NCBI GenBank assembly: GCA_004431415.1
Contig: QPMI01000062.1
Span: 372,001 to 436,000, forward strand
Reading direction: 5' to 3'
From: Cyanophora paradoxa
Lineage: Eukaryota > Glaucocystophyceae > Cyanophorales > Cyanophoraceae
Length of the DNA stretch: 64,000 nucleotides
Shown here: piece by piece, positions 42,969 through 53,320 of the stretch
Position numbering within the stretch: the first letter of the stretch is position 1
How the letters are laid out: every line of letters starts with the position of its first letter
The notes under the pieces: generated by a model
The model's database searches: none
What the model was told of the DNA's origin: nothing
Seen by the model: the letters and a program-made list of their open reading frames with translations, nothing else
Translations under genes and position numbers: made by a program

Positions 42969-45692
42969 AGCCTCCAGCAGCTGAGTTCCTTGGTCAGATG
43001 TACAGCCATCATTGCAGTCCGACGGTCGGATGCATGCAACTTTTTCAAAGAATCTATTTCAGGTAGAGCTATCTATTGGGGAAGGGAAAATCACTTCCCC
43101 TGTCCCTCTCCTTAGGGCCCAACCCTACCCCAAATCCTGTTTCCCCGACCTCCTCAAAACCCGGGCCGCGCGGTATATCCTGAAAGCACATCCCAAGGGG
43201 ACCCCGAAACCATGTCGCCCGGTCCCGTCCGACCAAAGGGTGATCCAGGAACGGGCACCAACTCCCGGGACAAAAACGGGTCCAGCGACGCATAGGGAGC
43301 AGATATACGAGCCAAACCAGTTCGAGGTCGTTGCACGCATCATGAACAACATTCCGTACAGCGGGAGCAAGGCCGGATGCGAGCGCGGTTGCGTGGGAGG
43401 ACGCCGCGCGCCCTAGCCAATCACATTGGAGAGTCAGTTAACTTACCCTGAGGAAAGTCTTTTCGCGGACCCCCCCGGCCGCTTTCTCCCTCCCGCTACA
43501 CCGCCCTGGCCAGCGCTTTCTCCTAAGCTTCCCGACAGCCCGGCCGGCCGCGGCGCTCTCTGTCACGCGCGCCTCTCGCGCGCGCGGCAGTCTGCTGTAG
43601 CTAGCCGCGCCATGAACGCCACAGCCGCTCCAACCGCACGCACCCCGGTCGCAAGCCGGCCACAAGCCGGTCGCACTAGCTTGCGCCTTGGGGTCGCATC
43701 AGGTTTGCCCGCGGCGCGCCAGCTGCGCAGGAGCCCGAGGCCATGTCCGCGCCGCGCAATGCCCCGGGCCCGCGCGCGGCCGCGCGCCGGGCGCCCGGCC
43801 GGCGCGGCAGTACGAGCTCGCGCGCGCGCGACGGCCGCGGGGCAATTGCAAGCGCATGCGCAGGTTGCGAACGTCTAGATCTGGCCATGGCCAGCAGCGC
43901 GCCTCGAGCTCCGATCCGATCGATCCGATATCGATCATGCGCACTCGCAACACACGCACATGCCTACCTTCATGCACGGTGCGCTCGCAGCTACGCAGCG
44001 CCCCTTGGTACCAGTCTTTGCCCGCTCAGTTGCATTATCTCGCCCTAGGCCCTCCGGTCCATTCGGCGTGTCCCGCAATCGCGCGCGTGACGTCGACGGC
44101 CTCGCGCGCGCGCGTGACGGGGCATGCGCAAGCGCAGGAGCAGACATGTACATCCACAAGGTTTGCGAGCCATCCCCGGCCCACTGCGCCGCGTCCAACC
44201 TCTTCTAGCCTCCTCTTTCGAATTTTATATTTAGCCTCGAAAACAGCTCGCCTGCAGCTGGCGCCGGCCTGGCGTCGGATGGCCGCGGCCACCGCCTTCA
44301 AGGCTTCTAGATCTGGACCGGAGCCTCGGAGCGCTAGCTCTGCTTTTCTTCCATTTGAATGGACGCAGCGGTCCTTCAAGTTTGCTCCTTTTCCTGCTCT
44401 CTAGATCTCCGGATTCAAGCCATCGCCCCAAATTCGCGAGTGACTTTCCCTTCCCCGGACCCCGCAGTGGCGTGCACGAGCACGACCCCTTCCGAGCGCG
44501 CGCCGCAGCGGGCCCTTTATATATATGTATCTATGTTCGTCGTCTTTAATTTTTCAGAGATGTGTAGACTTCCGAAGTTCTTCCTCGTGATTCCCGATAC
44601 CGTGATTCCCGATACCGTGACTTGTATCCTCGTTGTGTACTACGAGTGGGTACGCCCACCGTAGATCTTAAAAAAAAATGTAGACTTCTTTTCAAATCTG
44701 AGTCTAGTTCATTGGACACACATCGCAACTTGGCAACACTGCCGCGTCTGATTGACTTGTCATTGAACACAATCTCTTATACGGCATTTGCATGTGCAGC
44801 CGTATGACTTCTTTGAACAAATTTGCAAATACTATGATACATATGCCCAAGCCCGGCAGGGCGGGAGAATATAGCCCAGCGATTGGGCGGGAGAAGACAA
44901 AGCCCGAGGAGCCCAGCCAGCGTAGCCGAGGACGCGCTAGTCGGAGGATAGAGCAGCTCAGAGAACCTCAGGGAAGCACGGACACATGTGCAGGGGAGGT
45001 CGCCCGGGGGCACGAGCTCGCCAAGCTCGCCCTGCCGTGCGATCCGGTCCCGCATCTCATCCACCTGCGGGCCGCCCCGCCCGGTCAGCTGCAGAAGCGG
45101 AGGCCGAGGGGCGGAGGGGCGGAGGTAAGGTCGAAGCGGCGCTTAGACGAACATACGGCCCGCGCGTGCCTATCCATCAGTCCCGCAACCCTAGGGACGC
45201 GACTTTTTGCATGCGGCTATGGTGTCGTCAAAGTAGGCGATGGCACCACGCCGCGCGTTCTCTGATCCCTCTGCGAAGTGAATCGCCCCGGCCGGTCAGG
45301 CCAGCGCTAGTTCCAGGCCAGGTCGCGCTCGCAGCTCCAGGACTCCAGCTCCAGAGCTTCATTGAGGTAGATGTGACGATCTGGGCGTGCTTAAGCAGCT
45401 CGAGCGCGGGGGCCGCTGAACGCGGCGGCGCTGCATCAACGCGCTGAAGACCCCTCCGCGTCCTTGGAGCAGTAATAGTACGTCGATCACAAAGCTTGGC
45501 GCCGTAGCCGATGCGGGCGCCTGCAGCTCGTTTCCGATCGCAACCGGCCGGTCCTGAGCGCTCAGGGGGCGCTTTTCAAGAGGCTGTTGCTCGCACCGGC
45601 ACGCTGTTGAAGCTTAAGCCGCAGTTCAAGCCGCTCTTTTCAAGCGGCTGTTCAGCCGCTGTTGGTGGACCGGGGTAGAGCTCACTTCCTGC
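42969..45692. other. Gene-poor stretch
   Basis: A 134-residue frame at 43012-43416 and several others lack codon bias and homology. The block at 43090-43300 is C-rich and unlike its surroundings, possibly a repeat remnant. GTGATTCCCGATACC is repeated in tandem near 44587-44618. The dodecamer GAGCCTCGGAGC is at 44321-44332. Possible isolated minus-strand exons at 44960-45460 are listed separately. Confidence 0.4.
44960..45460 (-). other. Possible exons of a small or decayed minus-strand gene
   Basis: Two minus-strand segments look exon-like. One starts after a CTGACC branch and CCCGCAG acceptor near 45068 (VDEMRDRIARQGELGELVPP). The other follows CTGACC ... CTTCGCAG near 45268 (SENARRGAIAYFDDTIAACK). 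With the donors I can see they do not join in phase. This may be a pseudogene or a gene with exons I cannot place. Confidence 0.3.
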
Positions 45693-46313
45693 GTGAGTCT
45701 CCAGCCAAGCCCTCCTTTTCCCATAGCCTTTAACCTGGTGCGTAGGCGTTGTATGTTCTCTCACGCTCGCATCGAACACCTTCCGCAGTGCAAAATGCTC
45801 TCTGGAGCACGGCGCAGCATTGCGCAGATCTGCAGGAATTTCGTGCGAGGCGCGCTGTGCGCTTCCCATTCCTCTACCTGGCTCATTATACAAGCAGGCG
45901 TGAGCTCGTCAACGGGGGGCGCAGCGAATGGCGGCTCCGACTCTTCCGTATCCAAGAGCGCCCTCAGCTTCGTGGATCCTAAATTCGTCGGCTCTCTGGT
46001 TCTTCTTTGGCTCGGTGCCGTGGGTGACCGGCTCTTCTTGGCGCGTGGGCTTCTGGATACGAAGCGCGACAAGGAAGTCGAGAACATCGCGGAGTCCCTG
46101 AAGGATCTGGACGCAAAGCGCGGCAAGGACGTCGAGAGCATCACGGGGTCCATGAAAGAGCTCGGCTTTGCGATCAATAAGCAGTCGGAGCGCATCGACC
46201 GCATCTTCGAGCTGCTCCTGCGCGGCGGCGGCGGCGGCGGTGGCGGCGGCGATGGCGATGGCGGCGGCGTCGGCGGACCATCTCGCAAGGACAGCGGCGG
46301 CGGCCGGACCTAA
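45693..46313 (+). CDS. Small membrane/coiled-coil protein, unknown
   Basis: A single open frame of 206 codons; ATG at 45693, or at 45795 (MLSGARRSIAQICRNFVRGA), which would start an organelle-like basic presequence. One hydrophobic segment (KFVGSLVLLWLGAVGDRLFL) is followed by two near-repeats (LLDTKRDKEVENIAESLKDL and DAKRGKDVESITGSMKELG). A coiled region (KQSERIDRIFELLLR) and a glycine-rich tail follow; stop at 46313. The internal repeat of about 17 residues suggests a recent unit duplication. No family is recognised. Confidence 0.6.
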   Translation: MSLQPSPPFPIAFNLVRRRCMFSHARIEHLPQCKMLSGARRSIAQICRNFVRGALCASHSSTWLIIQAGVSSSTGGAANGGSDSSVSKSALSFVDPKFVGSLVLLWLGAVGDRLFLARGLLDTKRDKEVENIAESLKDLDAKRGKDVESITGSMKELGFAINKQSERIDRIFELLLRGGGGGGGGGDGDGGGVGGPSRKDSGGGRT

Positions 46314-46947
46314 CATCCTTCTCCTCTACCCCAGTGCGAATCTCGATAATTGGTGCTTGTATTTCATCCTTTTTCGAACGTAACGAATGAATTGCAGCCA
46401 CTTCTGACTGCCAACATCTGAATTACAGACTTCCACTCTCCTTCTGGAGTTCGGCAGTCACCCTCCCCTTCACTACCCTGCCTCCGGCTATCGCTCCGAA
46501 TCTAATCATCGAGCACGCTGCTGTTTTCTGCCCCGATATAAATAGTTAAAGTAGAAAGAGTTGGTCACTGAGTGTCCTCGTCCATGGGGATGCCCTGCAA
46601 AAATAACCAGCATCTGGCCATGGGCCACTGGGAGCCGCCGGCTTCGAGTCTTGCCCCCCTGCTGGCAGTCGGGGCCGGGGCCTGGGCTGCGCCGCTTTTA
46701 ATTTGCGACTCGGCCTCGGAGAGGAGGGCAGGGGCAGGGGGGCAGATCCGGAAGCGGGGGAGGCCTCGGGGAAGAGGGAGGGAGGGAGGGGGGGCATGAT
46801 TTTCAAGTTTTCTGCCGGAGTATAGATCTGCATCTGCAAGGCCCTGATCGGATCGTGAGGTCCAACTCCAATACGTCACGGCGTATACAAACATGTGGCG
46901 GTGAGGTGCCATGCATATGGCGCAGGTGCCATGCATATGGCGCCGGG
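46314..46947. other. Intergenic, no gene seen
   Basis: Contains a short direct repeat GCAGGTGCCATGCATATGGCG-like near 46905-46945 (the two units differ slightly), just past the hydrolase stop. No exon is supported. Confidence 0.4.
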
Positions 46948-49334
46948 CTACATATCGAGGGTCTTGAGCCAGGGAAGCAGCGCGGCGTGCACCAGGTCGG
47001 GCCTGCCCGCCCAGTTTCAGGGTCCCGCCGGGGGCGCTCGCTGGGGGCAGGTGGGGACCTGTCGTCGTGCGGGCAGTGGCCGGTCTCGGGGAGGGTGACC
47101 CACGTGACGTTCTCCCGCTGGTCGGAGAGTGTCTTGAAGAAGCGCCCCACGTCGCCCGACGCCGGCGTCCTGTGCCCGGCCCCCGGGTGAGCCGTCCGGG
47201 GGGGAGAGAGCAGGGGGGGCGTGAAGGGTCGGGGGCACCAGGGGTCGTTCTCGCCCCAGAGGAGGAGGATCGGGTTCTCGATCTCGTGGGCGAACTTCAT
47301 GGGGCTGGTGCCCGGGTTGCCCGAGAGGACGGAGGCGAAGACGGCGGGGGCGCCCGGGTCCTCCGACGGCCCGAACAGCATCTGCCGGCCGGCCGCGCAC
47401 GGCTCAGCTGCGGGCGCGCGCGGGTCGGGCCGGGGCGGGCGGGGCGCCTCGACGAGGTCGTCGTCGATGGCCTCCTTGTTCGCGTAGACCTGCTCCAGCG
47501 CCTTCCGAATGTTCTCCCGCGACCGGAACCTGCACCGCCGGCTCGTTCGCGGGGGAGGCCGATCGCCGGCGGGCGGCGGCGCACGAGTTGAAGAGGCGGT
47601 CGCGGATCGGGGGGATGTTCAGGAGCACGTCCAGTCTGAGGGCGAGGGGCAGTGAGCCCGGCGCCGCTCAGGGCCGCTCACGAGGAGAGCGACTGACAGG
47701 GCGAGCATGCCGCGGACGATGAAGAAGCTGGGGGCCTGCGGGGCGCGGGGCGTCGGCGAGCGCCAGACGGGAGCCGGCGGCCTCGCGGGGCGCGCACCAG
47801 GGCCTTGGAGTTCATCCCCCCGGCGCAGTTGAGCCTGGGGCGGGCTCGGGTCGTGGGGGGGGGGGCGTGGCGGGGGGCGGGGCGCGCACAGAACGGAGGC
47901 CTTGACCTTCTCCGGCGCGGCGTAGCTCACGGCGCAGGTGATGAGGCCCCCGACTGCCGCGGCGCGCGGCGTCAGAGGCGGGGCGCGAGGGCGCGCGCTT
48001 CCCCGCCCCCCGGGGCGAGCGCACTGGAGTTGCCGGCAACGACGCAGGGCTCGTGGACAAACTCGTCGATGAAGTCCAGCGTCATCTCCTGCGCCCCGCC
48101 CGCTTGAGGCGCCGCCCTCGGGAGGGAGGGAGGGCGCGAAGAGGCGGGGGAGGCGTGCGCCCGCCTTCCAGAGGTCGATAGAGTACTCGACGTCGGCTTT
48201 GTCGCTGTCCCCGAAGCCCAGCAGATCCAGCGCGTACACCTTGTACCCGTGCTCCGCCAGCACCTGCGCGGGCGCGCGCCCGCCCGTCAGCCACGCCGCC
48301 CTTCGGGCCGCGCTGGCTCTCGGAATCGGGCGGTGCGCACCGGGATGTTCTTCTTCCAGTGGGCGACGGAGGCCCCGAAGCCGTGGATCAGCACGATCGG
48401 CTTGCCGCAGCCCTGCTGGGGGAGGCACGCCGCGGCCCTCGGCTCGCGCGGAGGGCGGAGGAGGGTCGAGTCGGTTCTCGCACCGCGGTCGCATAGTTCA
48501 CGGTGTGCCCCCGCCACTTCCACTTGTGCGTCATGAAGGGGAGCGCCTGCGGGGGCGCCCGCGTGAGGGGCGCGGGGGGGCGCCGGGCCGAGCCCCCAGG
48601 ATGCGGCGGACCTTGAACTTATCGGAGGCAGTCCGCACGGCCGCCGTCAACTCCTCGGGCCTCGTGACTGCCGGGTCGTACTGCACCAGAGCGATGTGGG
48701 GCAGCGAGACCTGTTGACAGACCTGTGCGGTCAGCCGAAGGACTAAGGCGCTTCTGCTATCAGAGGCGCCAAAGAGAGCTTTCGGCCTTCACCTCGGCGC
48801 GCTTGACCCCAGGAAGGCTCCGGAGGGCCTCGAACACGCTCTGCGGCAGTGCTCACTCATCGAGCGCGGGCACGCGCGGCCGAGCGGGCGCTTCTGACCT
48901 TCTCGCACTCTTCGCATTCCATACCCTCGACGCGCATCGATAACTCTGCGCGGGAGCACTGTATTAGCTGAGCCCGGCGTCGACAAGCGCTCGCCGCGCT
49001 TGCCGCGCCAGGAACGGCGCGGGGCGTGCGTATTGTCTAATATGCGAAGATAGAAAACGTGCGCACCTACTTCAGCCAGCGGCGTTGGCATCGCCGCCGC
49101 CGACGCCACGGCCGGCCAGCAGGTCGGCGCCCGTCGGCTAGGCGGCGCGGTTGAAGAAGGAGCAAAGGAGGTAATGGCACGGCCCAAGAAGGAGCGCCGC
49201 TGGCGCACGATAGCCGCTCCGCCGCCTGAGCTCGCCGACTGAGCTCTCGCTGCGGTGGAGCAGTGGCAGGCGCCGGCTCCAGTGGGCGCTCTCCGTAGCA
49301 CCGGAACAAAAGGGGCTGTCGTGAAGGCTTCCAT
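46948..49334 (-). CDS. Plastid-type alpha/beta hydrolase fused to an N-terminal HMA (metal-binding) domain
   Basis: The ATG at 49334 gives MEAFTTAPFVPVLRRAPTGA, a presequence with the glaucophyte-type early Phe. The second exon (about 48950-48905) reads LSMRVEGMECEECEK: the GMxCxxC metal site of heavy-metal-associated domains. Splicing continues the fold: SVFEALRSLPGVKRAE; VSLPHIALVQYDPAVTRPEE; LTAAVRTASDKFK. Then comes a bridging exon ALPFMTHKWKWRGHTVNYA. The hydrolase follows: GCGKPIVLIHGFGASVAHWK (oxyanion region); GYKVYALDLLGFGDSDKADV; FVHEPCVVAGNSVGGLITCA (nucleophile Ser in GNSVGG); RDRLFNS; EQMLFGPSEDPGAPAVFASV; NPILLLWGENDPW (acid); TLPETGHCPHDD (His); and LVHAALLPWLKTLDM, stop 46948. 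It resembles plant plastid hydrolases related to pheophytinase. Substrate unknown. All catalytic residues are present. Confidence 0.87.
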
Positions 49335-49469
49335 GTTGCTGCGCTCTTCCGCTGCTGCCGCGCTCTTCCGCTGCTGCCGCGCTCTTCCGCTGCTGCCAGG
49401 CAGATGCCTGCGTCGAGGGGTACAGTCGGGAAGGTTGAGTGATTCGGCACGCGTCCAACCACGTGAGGC
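49335..49469. promoter_or_regulatory. Divergent promoter with 19-bp tandem repeat
   Basis: 135 bp between opposing starts. Three perfect copies of GCGCTCTTCCGCTGCTGCC lie at 49341-49397, right beside the hydrolase start. The same arrangement is present in the duplicated copy (53192-53248). Possible regulatory array or simple slippage product. Confidence 0.5.
49341..49397. repeat. 19-bp x 3 perfect tandem repeat
   Basis: Units at 49341-49359, 49360-49378 and 49379-49397, each GCGCTCTTCCGCTGCTGCC. Confidence 0.85.
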
Positions 49470-51040
49470 ATGGCGGCGGCAGCGTACGTGGTGCCGGTGT
49501 GCCCACGTCCTCTCAGCTGCTCGTCTCTGCTCGCCCGGGACGCAGCGCCCGCCGCGCGGCTTTGCCTGAACGCGCCGGAGTCACGCCGGGCGCATGCGGA
49601 CCTGCAGGAGCACATCCGTGCGGCCAGGACCGTCTTTCTGAATGGAGGCAGCAGCTTTGGGGAGGCACCTAGTTGGGCGGTTGCCGAGACGCGGCCATAC
49701 CGGCCAGTGGCGACCCAGGCGGCCAGCCGGCAGGCGGGCGCCAGCACAATGGAGAGAACACGGCCAAGCCGCTCCTCGCCGGATCTCAGCAGCGGCTCCG
49801 CGCGAATCCTCCCGACCTCGCCCGTGCGAGAGGCTCCCGTTCTCCTCACGGCCCAGGAGCTTCAGGCCGCTCTGGACGAGGCGGCGGCTCGGTTGTTGAA
49901 CATGCCAACAGAAACACCTGCAGAGCGCGCGCCTGAGTCGCCGCCCAGGCAGCGGCCAATCATGCCCAGTCAGCCGCCCGGCCAGGCCAAGCCGCGATTC
50001 TACTGGAGCAATTTCGAAAATCTCCGGCGCGAGATCGTCACCTTTATGAGTACACACAGCTTGGAGGCCGTGCCGACTCAAGTTCAGGTATGGGGCACTT
50101 CAGGTTGTCGCCGATCAATTGGTTCTGATGCTCGCTGCGCCCACAGCTGATGCGGCACGGGCGAGGAGATATTTACTACGCAATCAGGAAGCATGGAGGG
50201 TTCAGTTCCGTCGCGCGCCGCCTGGGACTCCCGACTAGCGTGTCTGAGTACTGGTCCGACTTCGAGAACGTGGAGAAGGAGCTCCGGATCTTCATGGCCC
50301 AGCAATCTCTCAAAAAGCTCCCCACCAAGCCGCAGGTTGGCACCTCGTCTGCCTTTTTATCTTCTTCTGTTCTCATTTCAACGGACCCCACAGTTGCTCG
50401 AGGCCGGTCGGAAGGATCTGGTGCTTGCCATCCAGAAACACGGTGGCACTATGGAAGTCTCGAAGCGGATGGGTTTCACATCGGAAGTGCGGGAGAGGGG
50501 GTGCGTGGCTACTGCATCGCTCTCGCTCCCTTGAAATGTCTGACCCCCCACTCCGCAGTTACTGGAAGAAGATGGTGCACGTGGCCGAGGAAGTGAAGAA
50601 ATTCGTCCAGGAGCACCAGCTTCCCCACATGCCCCACAAGCACGAGCTGGAGGCGGCGGGGCGCCATGACCTTGTTGGCGCCATCCTTCGGCAGGGGGTG
50701 CGTTGGCTACTTTCTTGCAGGAATTTTCGCCCCATGCTCATAGTGCTCGCAGGGCCTTGCTGCCGTCGCCGAAGCGGCGCAGCTCGAAGTGAAAAAGGCA
50801 GCTTTGCGGAGGCCCCCAAGCTACTGGGACGATATCTCGAACCTAGAGCGGGAGCTTCTGCAGTTTATCGAGGAGCACGGGACGCCTGGAAGGATGCCAA
50901 CATCCGATGAGCTTAAGCGAAACGGGGCATCGCATCTGCGATATGCCATCGTGCGCCATGGTGGTGCCAAGACCGTTGCACGGATGTTGCACCTCCGAAG
51001 AGCCCATGCTCGGCAAGATGACAGCGAGGACATTGAGTGA
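49470..51040 (+). CDS. Protein with four tandem HA-like (W-F-N/GR-DL-AI-HGG) repeats
   Basis: The ATG at 49470 gives MAAAAYVVPVCPRPLSCSSL, a likely organelle presequence, then a Pro/Ser-rich linker. Four related units of about 55-60 residues follow, split by introns at equivalent places. Unit 1: YWSNFENLRREIVTFMSTHS ... LMRHGRGDIYYAIRKHGGFS. Unit 2: YWSDFENVEKELRIFMAQQS ... LLEAGRKDLVLAIQKHGGTM. Unit 3: YWKKMVHVAEEVKKFVQEHQ ... LEAAGRHDLVGAILRQGGLA. Unit 4: YWDDISNLERELLQFIEEHG ... LKRNGASHLRYAIVRHGGAK. It ends DDSEDIE, stop 51040. All intron junctions keep frame in this copy. Similar repeats occur in plant and algal plastid proteins, sometimes labelled helicase-associated. I infer a ligand- or nucleic-acid-binding scaffold; no enzyme motif is seen. 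Confidence 0.8.
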
Positions 51041-51726
51041 TCGTTTTCGGAGCAGCTATCATTTACATTTTTGACGTGACAGACACGGCTGCTGGCTTGC
51101 AGTACATCTGTAGAGGACTGTCATTGTAGAGGAAGCTGATGGGATTCACTGGGGAATCGTGAGTGCTTGATGTTTTTGTAGCTGCAGCTTTCGCTTTCCG
51201 CTCGTATATTCTCTTCTAATTATCTTTTCCTGCTCTCTTCTGGTATTGCTCTTCTCTTCTGTTATTCATGTGATTATGGACAGTCTTGGGTGCTTTTACG
51301 AAGATAGAACAAGTAAATAATGCAAAGGATTGTATGATATCAAGTCTGCGGCAGAGTCAGGGCACAGCAGTGAAGGAAGCTCGTGTGATGGTCTGAAAGC
51401 GCAGCTTCAAAAAGGCTTGCGCAGCAAACTTTGAAATTAAATGCTTGCAATTGTCTCTCTCAAGAGTCTACCCCACATAAGCATGTGCGTTTGGGCATCA
51501 TGGCATGTCTTTGTGATCATGACTCAAGATTCAACTTGGCAATGATTACCGTAGTACGAGGCACAATCATTGAATTGTAACCGCCGCAGTGCAAGCTTCC
51601 GAAGTTCCGAAGTTCCAACCGTTGAACTGTACGGTACACGTTGAACTTCCGAAGTTCGGAACTTGCAAGATGCTTGCACACTGCGGTGGCACCATGGCCA
51701 CGGTGCAGCAATTGGAAGTGTGCAAA
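51041..51726. other. 3' flank of HA-repeat gene and duplication junction
   Basis: T-rich sequence after the stop, then a palindrome-rich block at 51590-51660 (CTTCCGAAGTTCCGAAGTTC and its inverse GAACTTCCGAAGTTCGGAAC), able to form a hairpin. The duplication breakpoint is at 51721/51727. Confidence 0.5.
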
Positions 51727-51731
51727 GGCGG

Positions 51732-53185
51732 GGCGCGCACAGAACGGAGGCCTTGACCTTCTCCGGCGCGGCGTAGCTCACGGCGCAGGTGATGAGGCCC
51801 CCGACTGCCGCGGCGCGCGGCGTCAGAGGCGGGGCGCGAGGGCGCGCGCTTCCCCGCCCCCCGGGGCGAGCGCACTGGAGTTGCCGGCAACGACGCAGGG
51901 CTCGTGGACAAACTCGTCGATGAAGTCCAGCGTCATCTCCTGCGCCCCGCCCGCTTGAGGCGCCGCCCTCGGGAGGGAGGGAGGGCGCGAAGAGGCGGGG
52001 GAGGCGTGCGCCCGCCTTCCAGAGGTCGATAGAGTACTCGACGTCGGCTTTGTCGCTGTCCCCGAAGCCCAGCAGATCCAGCGCGTACACCTTGTACCCG
52101 TGCTCCGCCAGCACCTGCGCGGGCGCGCGCCCGCCCGTCAGCCACGCCGCCCTTCGGGCCGCGCTGGCTCTCGGAATCGGGCGGTGCGCACCGGGATGTT
52201 CTTCTTCCAGTGGGCGACGGAGGCCCCGAAGCCGTGGATCAGCACGATCGGCTTGCCGCAGCCCTGCTGGGGGAGGCACGCCGCGGCCCTCGGCTCGCGC
52301 GGAGGGCGGAGGAGGGTCGAGTCGGTTCTCGCACCGCGGTCGCATAGTTCACGGTGTGCCCCCGCCACTTCCACTTGTGCGTCATGAAGGGGAGCGCCTG
52401 CGGGGGCGCCCGCGTGAGGGGCGCGGGGGGGCGCCGGGCCGAGCCCCCAGGATGCGGCGGACCTTGAACTTATCGGAGGCAGTCCGCACGGCCGCCGTCA
52501 ACTCCTCGGGCCTCGTGACTGCCGGGTCGTACTGCACCAGAGCGATGTGGGGCAGCGAGACCTGTTGACAGACCTGTGCGGTCAGCCGAAGGACTAAGGC
52601 GCTTCTGCTATCAGAGGCGCCAAAGAGAGCTTTCGGCCTTCACCTCGGCGCGCTTGACCCCAGGAAGGCTCCGGAGGGCCTCGAACACGCTCTGCGGCAG
52701 TGCTCACTCATCGAGCGCGGGCACGCGCGGCCGAGCGGGCGCTTCTGACCTTCTCGCACTCTTCGCATTCCATACCCTCGACGCGCATCGATAACTCTGC
52801 GCGGGAGCACTGTATTAGCTGAGCCCGGCGTCGACAAGCGCTCGCCGCGCTTGCCGCGCCAGGAACGGCGCGGGGCGTGCGTATTGTCTAATATGCGAAG
52901 ATAGAAAACGTGCGCACCTACTTCAGCCAGCGGCGTTGGCATCGCCGCCGCCGACGCCACGGCCGGCCAGCAGGTCGGCGCCCGTCGGCTAGGCGGCGCG
53001 GTTGAAGAAGGAGCAAAGGAGGTAATGGCACGGCCCAAGAAGGAGCGCCGCTGGCGCACGATAGCCGCTCCGCCGCCTGAGCTCGCCGACTGAGCTCTCG
53101 CTGCGGTGGAGCAGTGGCAGGCGCCGGCTCCAGTGGGCGCTCTCCGTAGCACCGGAACAAAAGGGGCTGTCGTGAAGGCTTCCAT
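51732..53185 (-). pseudogene. 3'-truncated copy of the HMA-alpha/beta hydrolase gene
   Basis: Same start (MEAFTT, 53185), HMA exon, lid region and nucleophile exon (GNSVGGLITCA) as copy 1. The sequence is cut inside the exon/intron after EKVKASV and continues into the 3' flank of HA-repeat copy 1. The parts carrying the catalytic acid and histidine are missing. It keeps a full promoter and metal-binding domain, so a transcript encoding presequence plus HMA domain is possible, but not an active hydrolase. Confidence 0.85.
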
Positions 53186-53320
53186 GTTGCTGCGCTCTTC
53201 CGCTGCTGCCGCGCTCTTCCGCTGCTGCCGCGCTCTTCCGCTGCTGCCAGGCAGATGCCTGCGTCGAGGGGTACAGTCGGGAAGGTTGAGTGATTCGGCA
53301 CGCGTCCAACCACGTGAGGC
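53186..53320. promoter_or_regulatory. Duplicated divergent promoter
   Basis: Identical to 49335-49469, including the three 19-bp units (53192-53248). Confidence 0.5.

Larger units (their letters stand above)
47876..51721. repeat. Tandem segmental duplication, copy 1 (3846 bp)
   Basis: Matches 51727-55569 base for base except three single-base indels. It covers the 5' two-thirds of the HMA-hydrolase gene, the divergent promoter, the whole HA-repeat gene and about 680 bp beyond it. The 5 bases GCAAA (51722-51726) separate it from copy 2. Confidence 0.97.

Noticed and set aside
43012-43416. A 134-codon plus-strand frame
   Set aside because: Codon use unlike the genes here, no splice context, no homology recognised; treated as noncoding.
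49341-49397. Triple repeat as a CRISPR array
   Set aside because: Units are contiguous without spacers and the genome is eukaryotic.
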